From: Pandoraea faecigallinarum
GTDB taxonomy: Bacteria; Pseudomonadota; Gammaproteobacteria; Burkholderiales; Burkholderiaceae
Length of the DNA: 64,000 nt
Reading direction: 5' to 3'
Assembly: GCF_001029105.3 (NCBI RefSeq)
Contig: NZ_CP011807.3
Location: forward strand, 4,216,001 to 4,280,000
Shown here: in pieces, positions 47,997 through 57,380 of the stretch
Layout: every line of letters starts with the position of its first letter
Numbering within the stretch: the stretch's first letter is position 1
Translations under genes and position numbers: made by a program
Notes under the pieces: generated by a model
What the model was told of the DNA's origin: nothing
The model's input: the letters and a program-made list of their open reading frames with translations, nothing else
Database searches by the model: none

Positions 47997-49124
47997 ATGA
48001 CTGAAACGATCATCAGACTCACCGATCTGCGTAGTGACGCGCGCTATACGACGCATACCCCGCAGATTCCCGCACAGATACGCGCTGCCGCCGGTCATCT
48101 CGAAGATGCATTGGCGCGGCGGTTGCACGACCTGCGGATCTCGGTGACGGATCGTTGCAACTTCCGCTGCGTCTACTGCATGCCGAAGGACGTGTTCGAC
48201 AAGGACTACGCCTTCCTGCCGCAATCCTCCCTGCTGTCATTCGAAGAGATCGAGCGTGCTGCACGCCTGTTCGTCGAACATGGCGTGGAGAAGCTGCGTC
48301 TGACCGGTGGCGAACCGCTGTTGCGCAAGCACATCGAGCGGCTGATCGAGATGCTGGCACGTCTGCGCACGCCGTCGGGCAAGCCGGTCGACATCACGCT
48401 CACGACAAACGGCTCGCTCCTCGCACGCCGGGCGCAATCGTTGAAGGATGCCGGGCTCACGCGTGTCACGGTCAGCCTCGACAGCCTGGACGACACGATT
48501 TTCCGGCAAATGAACGACGTCGACTTCCCTGTCGCGAAGGTGCTCGAAGGCATCGCCGAGGCTCAGCACGTCGGCCTCGGCCCAGTCAAAGTCAACATGG
48601 TCGTCAAACGCGGCACCAACGACGCCGATATCGTGCCGATGGCACGGCATTTCCACGGCAGCGGTGTCATTCTGCGCTTCATCGAATACATGGACGTCGG
48701 CACATCGAACGGGTGGCGCATGGATGAAGTGCTGCCCTCGGCCGAGGTCATCGCCCGAGTGAACGACGCGCTTGCCGTCGAGCCGTTGGAGGCCAACTAC
48801 CCCGGCGAGACGGCGCAACGCTGGCGTTATCGTGACGGCGGCGGTGAAGTCGGCGTCATTTCCTCCGTCACCCGCGCTTTTTGCGGCACTTGTTCCCGTG
48901 CCCGACTGTCTACGGAAGGCAAGTTGTACCTGTGTCTGTTCGCCAGCGCGGGGCATGACCTGCGCACGCTGCTGCGTAACGGCGCAAGCGACGCGCAGAT
49001 TTCCACCGTCATCGGCGACATCTGGCATGGGCGCACCGACCGATACTCGGCCTTGCGTACGGCGGCCACCGGCTTGCCGGAAAACGCACCACCGAAAGTG
49101 GAGATGTCCTACATCGGTGGATGA
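47997..49124 (+). CDS. moaA: GTP 3',8-cyclase MoaA
   Basis: Radical SAM enzyme that starts molybdenum-cofactor synthesis from GTP (375 residues). The SAM cluster cysteines are in CNFRCVYC (residues 54-61), the second cluster cysteines in [10 protein letters not shown] and YLCLF, and the protein ends in the required GG. ATG at 47997 is followed by a short N-terminal extension before [13 protein letters not shown]. It begins a loose group with mobA and moeA on the same strand. MoaC, MoaB, MoaD and MoaE are not in the window. Confidence 0.96.
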   Translation: MTETIIRLTDLRSDARYTTHTPQIPAQIRAAAGHLEDALARRLHDLRISVTDRCNFRCVYCMPKDVFDKDYAFLPQSSLLSFEEIERAARLFVEHGVEKLRLTGGEPLLRKHIERLIEMLARLRTPSGKPVDITLTTNGSLLARRAQSLKDAGLTRVTVSLDSLDDTIFRQMNDVDFPVAKVLEGIAEAQHVGLGPVKVNMVVKRGTNDADIVPMARHFHGSGVILRFIEYMDVGTSNGWRMDEVLPSAEVIARVNDALAVEPLEANYPGETAQRWRYRDGGGEVGVISSVTRAFCGTCSRARLSTEGKLYLCLFASAGHDLRTLLRNGASDAQISTVIGDIWHGRTDRYSALRTAATGLPENAPPKVEMSYIGG

Positions 49125-49142
49125 ACATCCGGGACGCAGTCG

Positions 49143-49190
49143 TCCGATCCTCCGATCCTCCGATCCTCCGATCGACCGATCGACCGATCA
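49143..49190. repeat. Octamer tandem repeat TCCGATCC, six units
   Basis: Three exact copies of TCCGATCC are followed by TCCGATCG, ACCGATCG and ACCGATCA, so the 8-base period holds for 48 bases. It lies 19 bases after the moaA stop. The exact first three units suggest recent slippage. Confidence 0.9.
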
Positions 49191-49253
49191 ACGTGACGAC
49201 GGGCCTCTGTGCATCCACACCGCTTTCGCTTTATCGAACTCTCTTCTCGACTC

Positions 49254-50192
49254 ATGATTTTTGACGCCCCGGACGCCACTCGCGCCCGAGACTGCCTCGC
49301 TGTCCCTTCTCATGCTTGCGCCAATGTACGAGCCGAACGTACCGGCGCGAACACCTCGTCCTTCACATCGCTCACATCGTTCCCGCTGCCCGCCGTCGGG
49401 CAACGGATCGCGGCCGGTCTGAGTGCGATGACCTTGCTGTTGGCGCTCGTCGTGCCGACCATGGCGCATGCGGATTGCGACCCGTCGGATCGCAACATCG
49501 CCAACCGCGTCATGACATACAGCGGTCAACTCGGCGAGCGTAACCCTCTGCGGCTCGTATTGCGTCCCACCTCCGGCGGCAAGCTGGAAGGCCGTTACGC
49601 CAACGCCTCGTCGCTCGGCGATACGCACCTCACCGGCCGGCTCGACAACAAGTCGCGCCTGCATCTGACCGAGTTCGACGCCGGCGGCATGCCGCGAGCG
49701 ACCTTCGAGGGCGAATTCGCCTCGGCGGACGACGTCAATCGTCAGCAAGGCGTGTCGTCCTCCTGCGAAGTGATTTCCGGCCAATGGAAAGATCTGCGCA
49801 GCGGACGCTCGGTGCCTTTCGAACTGTCGCTGTCCAGTGTGCAGGCGGGCAAAATCGATCATCTGTACAGCGTTGCCGGTGTGAACGACGACGAAACGGT
49901 CAATCGCGCAGCGACGCAGTTCCGCAAAGGCGTGCTCGACGACCGGCGCGATGTCGTCGCGCAATCGATCCGCTATCCCCTGCACGTCTCGTTGCGCGGC
50001 AAGACGATGATTCTTCGGAACCCGAAATCGTTGCTCGCACGCTACAACGAGATCTTCACCGACGGTTTCGTACGTACCATCGGTGCTGCGGTGCCTCGCC
50101 TGATGTTCGCGCGCGATCAGGGCGTCATGCTCGGCGACGGCGCCGTCTGGTTCGACGCCGCCGGGCGGGTCATCGCCCTGAACCGTTCCTGA
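49254..50192 (+). CDS. Exported protein of unknown function
   Basis: I do not recognise this gene. The most likely export signal is a hydrophobic stretch AAGLSAMTLLLALVVPTMAHA with a signal-peptidase site after AHA, but it comes about 50 residues after the first possible ATG, so the start is uncertain; the GTG at 49209 or a later start may be used. The mature part has about 230 residues, begins DCDPSDRNIANRVMTYSGQL, has a second cysteine in VSSSCEVISGQWKDLR and shows a beta-rich look (LEGRYANASSLGDTHLTGRL). It lies between moaA and mobA on the same strand. A periplasmic location is an inference. Confidence 0.6.
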   Translation: MIFDAPDATRARDCLAVPSHACANVRAERTGANTSSFTSLTSFPLPAVGQRIAAGLSAMTLLLALVVPTMAHADCDPSDRNIANRVMTYSGQLGERNPLRLVLRPTSGGKLEGRYANASSLGDTHLTGRLDNKSRLHLTEFDAGGMPRATFEGEFASADDVNRQQGVSSSCEVISGQWKDLRSGRSVPFELSLSSVQAGKIDHLYSVAGVNDDETVNRAATQFRKGVLDDRRDVVAQSIRYPLHVSLRGKTMILRNPKSLLARYNEIFTDGFVRTIGAAVPRLMFARDQGVMLGDGAVWFDAAGRVIALNRS

Positions 50193-50231
50193 CGAGCACA
50201 AGGCGTTTCCGAGATCGGGAACGCGACGCGT

Positions 50232-50969
50232 ATGACGACTTCGACTGCCCCGACCATTCTCCGCAGCGACATGACCGGCCTGATCCTCGCAGGCGGACGC
50301 GCTCGGCGCATGGGCGGGCGCGACAAAGGCCTTCAGCCGTTTGCCGGACGCCCGCTGGCAGCGCACGCGATCGAGCGGTTGCGGCCGCAGGTCGGTGCGC
50401 TGCTCATTAGCGCCAATCGGAATCACGATGCCTATGCGGCGCTCGGCGCCCCTGTCGTGAGCGACGCCACACAGGATTTCGCCGGGCCGCTTGCGGGCAT
50501 GTTGGCCGGGTTGCGCGCGGCATGTACGGAATATGTCCTCACCGTGCCGTGCGACTCGCCGTACCTGCCTGAAGATCTGGGTGCACGGCTCGGTTTGGCG
50601 CTAAGCGCTGCGCGAAGTGCGGCGCCCGGCAGCCTGCCGCATAAGGGGCCGCATAAGGGGCCGCATAAAGGGCCGCATGAGGGGCCGCATGAGGGGCCGG
50701 ATACCGCAGAGGCCGGCGCCTCCGGCAGTGAAACCGAACGCCCCCGGGCCGCGTATGCCGCGACCGCACAAGGCCCGCATCCGGTATTCGCCCTTCTCCA
50801 TCGCTCGCTTGCCGACGATCTCGCCGCCACCCTCGCGGGCGGCGAACACCGCGTGAGAGCGTGGTTGTCACGCCACAAAGCCATACAAGTTAACTTCGGT
50901 GACGAGCGTCCGTTTTACAATGTCAACACGCTGGACGACCTGCATACCGATTCGCCGCACGCCCCTTGA
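50232..50969 (+). CDS. mobA: Molybdenum cofactor guanylyltransferase MobA with His-rich repeat insert
   Basis: Joins GMP to molybdopterin to make the guanine dinucleotide cofactor (245 residues). The nucleotide-binding start GLILAGGRARRMGGRDKGLQ, the motif CDSPYLPEDL and the end FYNVNTLDDL are all present. Between LGLALSAARSAA and EAGASGSETERP lies an insert of four-residue repeats (PHKG three times, PHEG twice) at residues 136-155, encoded by a 12-base minisatellite. This is a surface loop region, and the catalytic motifs are unbroken. ATG at 50271 would give a shorter start. Confidence 0.92.
   Translation: MTTSTAPTILRSDMTGLILAGGRARRMGGRDKGLQPFAGRPLAAHAIERLRPQVGALLISANRNHDAYAALGAPVVSDATQDFAGPLAGMLAGLRAACTEYVLTVPCDSPYLPEDLGARLGLALSAARSAAPGSLPHKGPHKGPHKGPHEGPHEGPDTAEAGASGSETERPRAAYAATAQGPHPVFALLHRSLADDLAATLAGGEHRVRAWLSRHKAIQVNFGDERPFYNVNTLDDLHTDSPHAP
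50637..50696. repeat. In-frame 12-base minisatellite inside mobA
   Basis: Five units of CCGCATAAGGGG (two exact), CCGCATAAAGGG (one) and CCGCATGAGGGG (two) follow each other without a gap. The unit is a multiple of three, so copy-number change keeps the reading frame. Confidence 0.93.
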
Positions 50970-51067
50970 GATGCCGGGCACCGACGCGGCCCGATCCGTC
51001 GCCACCGCTTTTACGGGATTCATGCCGGGTTCGTGCCCGATACGTGCCGGATGACGACGCCACACCG

Positions 51068-52351
51068 ATGACAACACTAGACGAAGCCCTGGCCGGCTTG
51101 CCGGACTACGACCCCAACCACATGACGGTCGAAGCAGCGCGTGCGATCATCGCGCGCACCGCCAGCCCGGTGTGCGCTATCGAGCAGGTCGCCGTGCGCA
51201 GCGCACTGGGCCGCGTGCTCGGCCGCGATGTCGTATCGCCTCTCGACGTTCCCGCTTTCGAAAACGCCGCCATGGACGGCTACGCGTTTGCCGGTACTGC
51301 GCTGGCCGCCGGTGGCGAAGTGCGGCTGCGCGTCGCGGGCCGCTCGTTTGCCGGCCATCCGTTCGACGGCATGGTCGCCGCTGGCGAGTGCGTGCGAATC
51401 ATGACCGGCGCGCTGCTGCCAGCGGGTTGCGACACCGTCATTCCCCAGGAACAGGTCCAGCGCGAGGGCGATACCGAGATCGTCACCTTCGATGCCGGCG
51501 CCGTAACAACTGGCCGGCACGTCCGCCACGTTGGCGAAGATCTGGCCGCCGGCCATCCGGCGCTCCACGCGGGCAAACGCCTTCGTCCGGCCGCGCTCGG
51601 TTTGCTCGCGTCGCTCGGTATTGCCGAAGTCCCGGTGCGCCGACGCATCCGTGTGGCTTTCTTCTCGACTGGCGACGAACTCCGCTCCGTGGGTGAGACG
51701 CTCGCGCCGGGCAATCTGTACGACAGCAATCGCTATACGCTTTTCGGCATGCTGCAACGACTGGGCGTCGACGTACTCGATCTCGGCGTTGTGCGCGACG
51801 ATCCGCAGGCCATCGAAGACACCTTGCGCACCGCTTGCCGCGAGGCCGATGCCGTGATCACGTCCGGGGGCGTATCCGTTGGCGAAGCCGATTTCACGCG
51901 TGAAATGATGGCGCGTCTGGGCAACGTCGTGTTCTGGAAGATGGCCATGCGCCCGGGCCGCCCGTTCGCCTTCGGCGAACTGGAGAGCGAAGGCAAACGA
52001 GCGCTGCTGTTCGGCCTGCCCGGCAATCCCGCCGCGGTCATGGCGTCGTTCTACCATCTGGTCCGCGACGGTCTGTTCGTGCTGATGGGTGCGGAGCCGC
52101 AGATCACGCCAAGCTTGCCGGTGCCCACGGCCACGGCCATCGCGAAGCGCCCCGGTCGCACGGAGTTCCTGCGCGGCGTTCTCGCCGCAGACGCTCAGGG
52201 ACGCTGGCAGGTCACCGTCGCCGACGCGCAGAGCGCGGGCATCCTGCGCACGATGAGCGAGGCCAATTGCTTTGTCACGCTGAGCACCGAACGAGGCGAC
52301 GTCGCGGCGGGCGAACTGGTCGATGTCATCGCGTTCGACGGGCTGGTTTGA
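51068..52351 (+). CDS. moeA: Molybdopterin molybdenumtransferase MoeA
   Basis: Inserts molybdate into adenylylated molybdopterin (427 residues). Family landmarks are FENAAMDGYAFAG near residue 60, MTGALLPAGCDTVIPQEQ, SGGVSVGEADF and GLPGNPAAVMASF. The ATG at 51068 (MTTLDEALAGLPDYD) is preferred since 34 in-frame residues upstream are not conserved. It follows mobA by 98 bases. No MogA-like domain is fused. Confidence 0.95.
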   Translation: MTTLDEALAGLPDYDPNHMTVEAARAIIARTASPVCAIEQVAVRSALGRVLGRDVVSPLDVPAFENAAMDGYAFAGTALAAGGEVRLRVAGRSFAGHPFDGMVAAGECVRIMTGALLPAGCDTVIPQEQVQREGDTEIVTFDAGAVTTGRHVRHVGEDLAAGHPALHAGKRLRPAALGLLASLGIAEVPVRRRIRVAFFSTGDELRSVGETLAPGNLYDSNRYTLFGMLQRLGVDVLDLGVVRDDPQAIEDTLRTACREADAVITSGGVSVGEADFTREMMARLGNVVFWKMAMRPGRPFAFGELESEGKRALLFGLPGNPAAVMASFYHLVRDGLFVLMGAEPQITPSLPVPTATAIAKRPGRTEFLRGVLAADAQGRWQVTVADAQSAGILRTMSEANCFVTLSTERGDVAAGELVDVIAFDGLV

Positions 52352-52482
52352 GCGCCTGTCATACGCGCACCATCCCGAATCCCGGCGCACCATCCGAATA
52401 AGCGAAGCAACGAAGCAACGAAAGATCGCCGACGTCGGCGCTTCGACGACACCGGCACCACACACACCAAAAGCACACGGCA

Positions 52483-52767
52483 ATGACAACGAAAAAACAG
52501 ATCACGTACATCAGTCCCGGCCAGACGGCCAAAGCGCTGGTGCTGGTCTACCTCACCTTCAGCATTCCCCTGGTTCTGCTCGCCTTTCTGGCGGCGTTCA
52601 TCCGCTACGGCGAATTGCCGGGGCTCGCGATCATTTCCGCGCTGGTGCTCAACGCCATCGTGGGTTTCGTGCTGCTCTGGATCGCCTGCCATCTTTACAA
52701 CTGGGTGGCGGTCCGATTCGGCGGCATCGAGATCGCGCTGAGCGACGCGCCAGAAGAAGAGTACTGA
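52483..52767 (+). CDS. Small two-helix membrane protein of unknown function
   Basis: I do not recognise this 94-residue protein. Two membrane helices are visible, at about residues 17-40 (ALVLVYLTFSIPLVLLAFLAAF) and 47-70 (LAIISALVLNAIVGFVLLWIA). The N-terminus is short and polar, and the C-terminus is acidic (SDAPEEEY). ATG follows moeA by 131 bases. It resembles small DUF3566-like proteins in layout only, and the function is open. Confidence 0.7.
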   Translation: MTTKKQITYISPGQTAKALVLVYLTFSIPLVLLAFLAAFIRYGELPGLAIISALVLNAIVGFVLLWIACHLYNWVAVRFGGIEIALSDAPEEEY

Positions 52768-52861
52768 CGCGTACCCCGCACTTTCGTTCTGGCGGTGACT
52801 GACGGCGGACAAACGATCTCCGTCGCGGCGCCGCCTTTCGCTTTTTGGAGCCCCCTTCCCC

Positions 52862-53350
52862 ATGTCCCTGACCCTGCGTGCAGCCACGGCCGACGACGTC
52901 GCCGCCATTCACGGCCTGATGCGAGAACTGGCCGTCTTTGAAAAGTTGCTGGATATTTTTGAAGCAACGCCCGAGAGCGTGCATGAAGCCTTGTTCGGAA
53001 GCGCCCCGGCGGCCGAGTGTTTGATGGCGGAATGGGAAGGCAAGCCGGTGGGCTACGCGTTGTACTTCCACAATTTCTCGACCTTTCTCGGCCGACGCGG
53101 CCTTTATCTGGAAGATGTCTATGTACAGCCGGCGATGCGCGGCCGCGGTGTGGGACAGAAGCTGCTGCGCCGCCTCGCGCGCATCGCCATCGAGCGCAAC
53201 TGCGCACGCTTCGAATGGACCGTACTCGACTGGAATCAGCCGGCCATCGACTTCTACACGTCGCAGGGCGCGACGGTATTGCCCGACTGGCGCGTGGTGC
53301 GCATGACGGGCAATGCGCTGACGCAGTTCGCAAACGCAGAGGACGTTTAA
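52862..53350 (+). CDS. GNAT-family N-acetyltransferase
   Basis: Acetyl-CoA-dependent acetyltransferase of 162 residues. The acetyl-CoA loop is VQPAMRGRGVGQKLLRRLA, with LYLEDVYV before it and EWTVLDWNQPAIDFYTSQGA after it. This pattern, with the start RAATADDVAAIHGLMRELA, looks like the diamine (spermidine/spermine) acetyltransferase type. The substrate is not settled. Its stop overlaps the stop of convergent rmuC by four bases. Confidence 0.88.
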   Translation: MSLTLRAATADDVAAIHGLMRELAVFEKLLDIFEATPESVHEALFGSAPAAECLMAEWEGKPVGYALYFHNFSTFLGRRGLYLEDVYVQPAMRGRGVGQKLLRRLARIAIERNCARFEWTVLDWNQPAIDFYTSQGATVLPDWRVVRMTGNALTQFANAEDV

Positions 53351-54810
53351 GCGTCCTCGTCGCTCTCCATCTCCACACCGAGCAGTTCGACGGCCTGCTC
53401 GCCCGGCAGCGCCTCGACTGCCTTGAGCTGGCGGGCCATCGCGCGCGTTCGCACTTCCGCCTTGTCGATCGAGCGCGTGACCGTCTCCAGTTGCGATTTC
53501 GTCTTGGCGAGCACATCGCCGAACTTGGTGAACTCGGTCTTCACCGCACCGAGCACCTGCCAGACTTCGCTGGAGCGGCGCTCGATCGCAAGCGTGCGGA
53601 AGCCCATCTGAAGACTGTTGAGCAACGCGGTCAACGTCGTCGGCCCCGCCACCGTCACACGATATTCGCGTTGCAGCAGGTCGGACAGGCCCGGACGGCG
53701 CAGCACTTCCGCGTACAGTCCCTCCGTCGGCAGGAAGAGCAAAGCGAAATCAGTGGTGTGCGGCGGCGCGAGGTACTTGTCGGCGATGGTTTTCGCTTCC
53801 AGACGGATGCGCGCTTCGAGTGCCTTCGACGCCTCTTCGACTGCGACCGGATCGGCACGCTCCTGCGCATCGAGCAGACGCTCGTAATCCTCGCGTGGGA
53901 ATTTGGCGTCGATCGGCAGCCAGACCGGCTTGTTGCTGTCGCCGTTCTGCCCCGGCAGCGCGATGGCAAATTCCACGCGTTCGGTGCTGCCCGGGCGCGT
54001 CGCCACGTTCTTCGCAAATTGCTCCGGCGTGAGCAACTGTTCGAGCAACGCCTGCAATTGCACTTCCCCCCAGATGCCGCGCGTCTTCACGTTGGTCAGC
54101 ACGCGCTTGAGGTCACCCACCCCGGCAGCGAGGGTCTGCATCTCGCCCAGTCCGCGATGGACCTGCTCCAGACGATCCGAGACCAGCTTGAACGACTCGC
54201 CCAGGCGTTGCTCAAGCGTGGCGTGCAGCTTCTCGTCGACCGTGCGGCGCATCTCTTCGAGCTTCGTCGCATTGTTGACTTCGATGTCCTTGAGTTTCTG
54301 TTCGAGCGTGGCGCGCACCTCGGCCAGACGGCGTTCGTTGCCCTCCGCCAACTGCGTGAGCTGCTGATGCTGCGCTTCCCCGAAGCGGCGCAGTGTGGAC
54401 GCCTGCTCTTCACGCATCAGTTGACCGCTTTGCACCAGACTCTGACGCACCGCCTCGATCTGCGCCGCGTTCGATTCGGTGAGCTTCGCGAGCTGTTGGG
54501 CGAAGCCGTCGATCTGATTGTTCTGAACGGTGGCGACACTCGTCATTTGTGCGGCGAGCGTTTGCTGGAACTGCGCCATCTGCGCGCTTTGTTCGCCGCG
54601 ACCGGCACGCGCCGTCTCGGCGAACTCCTGACGCAGTCCACGCTCGCTGCGATCGGCCGCTTGCAGCAAATCGTCACGAACGCTGGTGAGCGAATCGACG
54701 AGCGTGGCACGCAACGACGCGTCGCCGCCGCGTTGCCAGACTTTCACCGCGATCGCGATCATCACCAACAGATTCAGCGCTGCCAGCGCCACCAACACCC
54801 TCTCGACCAT
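53347..54810 (-). CDS. rmuC: DNA recombination protein RmuC
   Basis: Predicted nuclease-like protein that limits inversions and rearrangements between repeats (487 residues). A membrane segment at residues 4-24 (VLVALAALNLLVMIAIAVKVW) is followed by a long coiled-coil region rich in Gln, Glu and Arg (about 30-230), then the RmuC domain with RGIWGEVQLQALLEQLL, DAKFPREDYERLL and GPTTLTALLNSLQMGF. The ATG at 54810 has GGGAG upstream. The gene is convergent with the acetyltransferase and on the same strand as the following dehydrogenase. Confidence 0.92.
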   Translation of the reverse strand: MVERVLVALAALNLLVMIAIAVKVWQRGGDASLRATLVDSLTSVRDDLLQAADRSERGLRQEFAETARAGRGEQSAQMAQFQQTLAAQMTSVATVQNNQIDGFAQQLAKLTESNAAQIEAVRQSLVQSGQLMREEQASTLRRFGEAQHQQLTQLAEGNERRLAEVRATLEQKLKDIEVNNATKLEEMRRTVDEKLHATLEQRLGESFKLVSDRLEQVHRGLGEMQTLAAGVGDLKRVLTNVKTRGIWGEVQLQALLEQLLTPEQFAKNVATRPGSTERVEFAIALPGQNGDSNKPVWLPIDAKFPREDYERLLDAQERADPVAVEEASKALEARIRLEAKTIADKYLAPPHTTDFALLFLPTEGLYAEVLRRPGLSDLLQREYRVTVAGPTTLTALLNSLQMGFRTLAIERRSSEVWQVLGAVKTEFTKFGDVLAKTKSQLETVTRSIDKAEVRTRAMARQLKAVEALPGEQAVELLGVEMESDEDA

Positions 54811-54930
54811 CGCGTTACGACTCCCGTTGACGCCTTCTTTATGTTGCCGATTTTGCAGTAGAGCGGGCGCGGCTGCCACTCACGCCCGACGTTCCATCGC
54901 CTCGCCGACGACCATTTGCGCCCGGCGATC

Positions 54931-55920
54931 TCACGACTTCCGTGCGGCCGGGTTGAGCAAACACGGCGGCTTGCCCGCCGCCGCACCGAAGCCCAGCGCC
55001 GCGATCAGATTGTCGGCGGCCAGACTTGCCATGCCACGGCGTGTCGCAGCGGACGCACTCGCGATATGCGGCGTGAGTACGACGTTCGGCACCTTCAGCA
55101 GCTCGGGATGCACTTTCGGCTCGCCCTCGAAGACGTCGAGGCCCGCGGCCGCAATCTGGCGCTTCGCCAGCGCCACCGCCAGTGCCGCGTCGTCGACGAT
55201 GCCGCCACGCGCGAGATTCACGAGCGTGGCCGTCGGCTTCATGAGCGCGAGTTCATCCGCGCCAATCGTGTGATGCGTCGACGCCGAATACGGCAGCACC
55301 AGCATCACGTGATCGGCCGTGCGCAGCAGTGCGTCCTTATCGACATAACCGGCATTGCACGCGGCTTCCGTCGCGGCATCGAGACGCGAGCGATTGTGGT
55401 AGACGACCCGCATGTTGAAACCCATCGCCCGGCGTGCAATCGCCTGTCCGATGCGCCCCATGCCAATGATGCCAAGCGTGCTGCCATGCAAGTCGGCACC
55501 GAGAAACATGTCGTAAGCCCACTTGTCCCAATGCCCTTCGCGCAGCCAGCGCTCCGATTCCGTGATGCGGCGCGCGGTCGCCATCAACAACGCCCATCCG
55601 AAATCGGCCGTGGTCTCATTGAGCACGTCGGGCGTGTTGGTCGCCATCACGCCAGCGGCCGTCATCGCATCGATATCGAAGTTGTTGTAGCCCACGGCCA
55701 TATTGGCCACCACGCGCAGATTCGGTGCGCCGGCGAGTACCGAGGCATCGATACGTTCGCTCGCCGTCGTGATCGCGCCGACCTTGTCGGCCAGCCGCGC
55801 GCGCAGTTCATCGCGTGAAAACACCGTGTCGGCATCGTTGCGCTCGACCTCGAAATACTGCGCCAGACGCTCGATCACGTCGGGGAAAATGGCTCGGGCC
55901 ACCAGAATCTTCGGTTTCAC
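54931..55920 (-). CDS. D-isomer 2-hydroxyacid dehydrogenase, glyoxylate/hydroxypyruvate reductase type
   Basis: NAD(P)H-dependent reductase of 2-oxoacids, probably glyoxylate or hydroxypyruvate (329 residues). The nucleotide-binding motif is GIIGMGRIGQAIARR, the catalytic Arg is in VNLARGGIVDD, the Glu in VFEGEPKVHPEL and the His in LTPHIASASAAT. The GTG at 55920 is preferred because KPKILVARAIFPDVIERL is the family start; a longer form would add 33 poor residues. It lies 41 bases after the antiporter gene on the same strand. Confidence 0.9.
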   Translation of the reverse strand: MKPKILVARAIFPDVIERLAQYFEVERNDADTVFSRDELRARLADKVGAITTASERIDASVLAGAPNLRVVANMAVGYNNFDIDAMTAAGVMATNTPDVLNETTADFGWALLMATARRITESERWLREGHWDKWAYDMFLGADLHGSTLGIIGMGRIGQAIARRAMGFNMRVVYHNRSRLDAATEAACNAGYVDKDALLRTADHVMLVLPYSASTHHTIGADELALMKPTATLVNLARGGIVDDAALAVALAKRQIAAAGLDVFEGEPKVHPELLKVPNVVLTPHIASASAATRRGMASLAADNLIAALGFGAAAGKPPCLLNPAARKS

Positions 55921-55961
55921 CAGTTGTCTCGCAAAGATTGGCCGCGTGGCAATGTCGCGGC

Positions 55962-57380
55962 TCAGAAGAATATCAGGGTCATCAGCACGAACAGCGGCAG
56001 CAAAATCGCGCCCGACCACAGCATATAGCCAAAGAAGCTCGGCATGCGAATGCCGCGCTGCTCCGCGATGGCTTTCACCATGAAGTTCGGTGCATTGCCG
56101 ATGTACGTATTCGCTCCCATGAACACCGCGCCAGCCGAAATGGCCGCGAGTGTCCCGGCGCCGGTCGTCATCAACGTTGCCGCGTCGCCGCCGGCCGTAT
56201 TGAAGAACACCAGATAAGTCGGCGCGTTGTCGAGGAACGACGACAACAATCCCGTCGCCCAGAAATACATGTCGTTGTCCGGCATCCCGCCCGGCCCCGT
56301 CACCAGACGGATCACCCAGCCCAGCGCACCGGCTTCGCCCGCGCGCAAAATGGCCACCACCGGAATGATGGTGAGGAAGATGCCCGCGAACAACTTCGCC
56401 ACTTCCTTCATCGGCTCCCAGTTGAAACCGTTGCCGTCACGCGCGGTTCGCGGCGTGATCGCGAGCGAAATCAGGGTCACGACGACGAGCCCCGCGTCGC
56501 GTGCGAGATTCTGCAAGGCGACCGGCGTGCCGAACACGTCGAACTCCACACCCGGCTTCCAGATACCGCTCATCAGCACCAGCCCCACGGCAGCAGCCAG
56601 CAGAATGAAGTTTCGCTTGCCTTCGAGTCGCACCGGCGCGGCGTACGGCGTGGGGTCGAGTTCGTCGATCTGGCGTTCGGTTTTCTGACGGAAGTAATAC
56701 GCGTCGATCAGGAAGAACAGCACCAGCAGCACGGCGCAGACGAACAGCGTCTCGGGCCAGATGTGTGCTGTCGTCCAGAAGAAATCGACACCTTGCAGGA
56801 ACCCGAGAAAGAGCGGCGGATCGCCCAGCGGCGTGAGCGAGCCGCCCGCGTTCGCGACGAGGAAGATGAAGAACACGACCACATGGACGTTGTGTTTGCG
56901 ATTGTCGTTCGCGCGAATGAGCGGACGAATCAGCAACATGGCCGCGCCGGTCGTGCCCATGATGCTCGCGAGCACCGTGCCGAGCGCCAGCAGACCGGTA
57001 TTGAGCCATGGCCCGCCTCGCAGGTTGCCATGCACGCAAATTCCCCCTGCCGTCGTGAACAGCGCGGTGAGCAGGACCACGAACGGAATGTATTCGGCGA
57101 CGACGGCATGGACTGCGCCGTACCACGCCGCCCCCACGCCGAAGGCCGCTGCGAACGGCAGCAAAAACGCCGCGCCCCAGAACGCGGCGATCTTGCCGAA
57201 GTGGTGGTGCCAGAACGCGGGCGCCAGCAACGGCCCGAGCGCAATCGAGAGCAACAGCCCGGCAAACGGCACGCCCCACCAGGCGGCGAGTTGTGCGCCG
57301 TCCGGTCCGGCAGCAAATGCCGCAGGGCTTGCCAATGCCAGTCCCGCCGCAGCCAATGCTCCCCAAATCCCCTTATGCAT
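55962..57380 (-). CDS. NhaD-like sodium:proton antiporter, citrate-transporter superfamily
   Basis: Polytopic membrane protein of 472 residues with about 12 predicted helices and a cleavable-looking N-terminal signal (LASPAAFAA). Family landmarks are NAGGSLTPLGDPPLFLGFL in the first half and SSFLDNAPTYLVFFNTAGG in the second; the matched segments suggest an inverted-repeat fold. An Na+/H+ exchange is the usual annotation, but an organic-anion substrate such as citrate is possible. A GACGACT/AGTCGTC inverted repeat (57406-57426) stands 26 bases upstream of the start. It precedes the hydroxyacid dehydrogenase. Confidence 0.85.
   Translation of the reverse strand: MHKGIWGALAAAGLALASPAAFAAGPDGAQLAAWWGVPFAGLLLSIALGPLLAPAFWHHHFGKIAAFWGAAFLLPFAAAFGVGAAWYGAVHAVVAEYIPFVVLLTALFTTAGGICVHGNLRGGPWLNTGLLALGTVLASIMGTTGAAMLLIRPLIRANDNRKHNVHVVVFFIFLVANAGGSLTPLGDPPLFLGFLQGVDFFWTTAHIWPETLFVCAVLLVLFFLIDAYYFRQKTERQIDELDPTPYAAPVRLEGKRNFILLAAAVGLVLMSGIWKPGVEFDVFGTPVALQNLARDAGLVVVTLISLAITPRTARDGNGFNWEPMKEVAKLFAGIFLTIIPVVAILRAGEAGALGWVIRLVTGPGGMPDNDMYFWATGLLSSFLDNAPTYLVFFNTAGGDAATLMTTGAGTLAAISAGAVFMGANTYIGNAPNFMVKAIAEQRGIRMPSFFGYMLWSGAILLPLFVLMTLIFF

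Noticed and set aside
50637..50696. Possible CRISPR-like repeat in mobA
   Set aside because: Units are 12 bases, adjacent and without spacers, and they are in frame inside a gene; this is a minisatellite.
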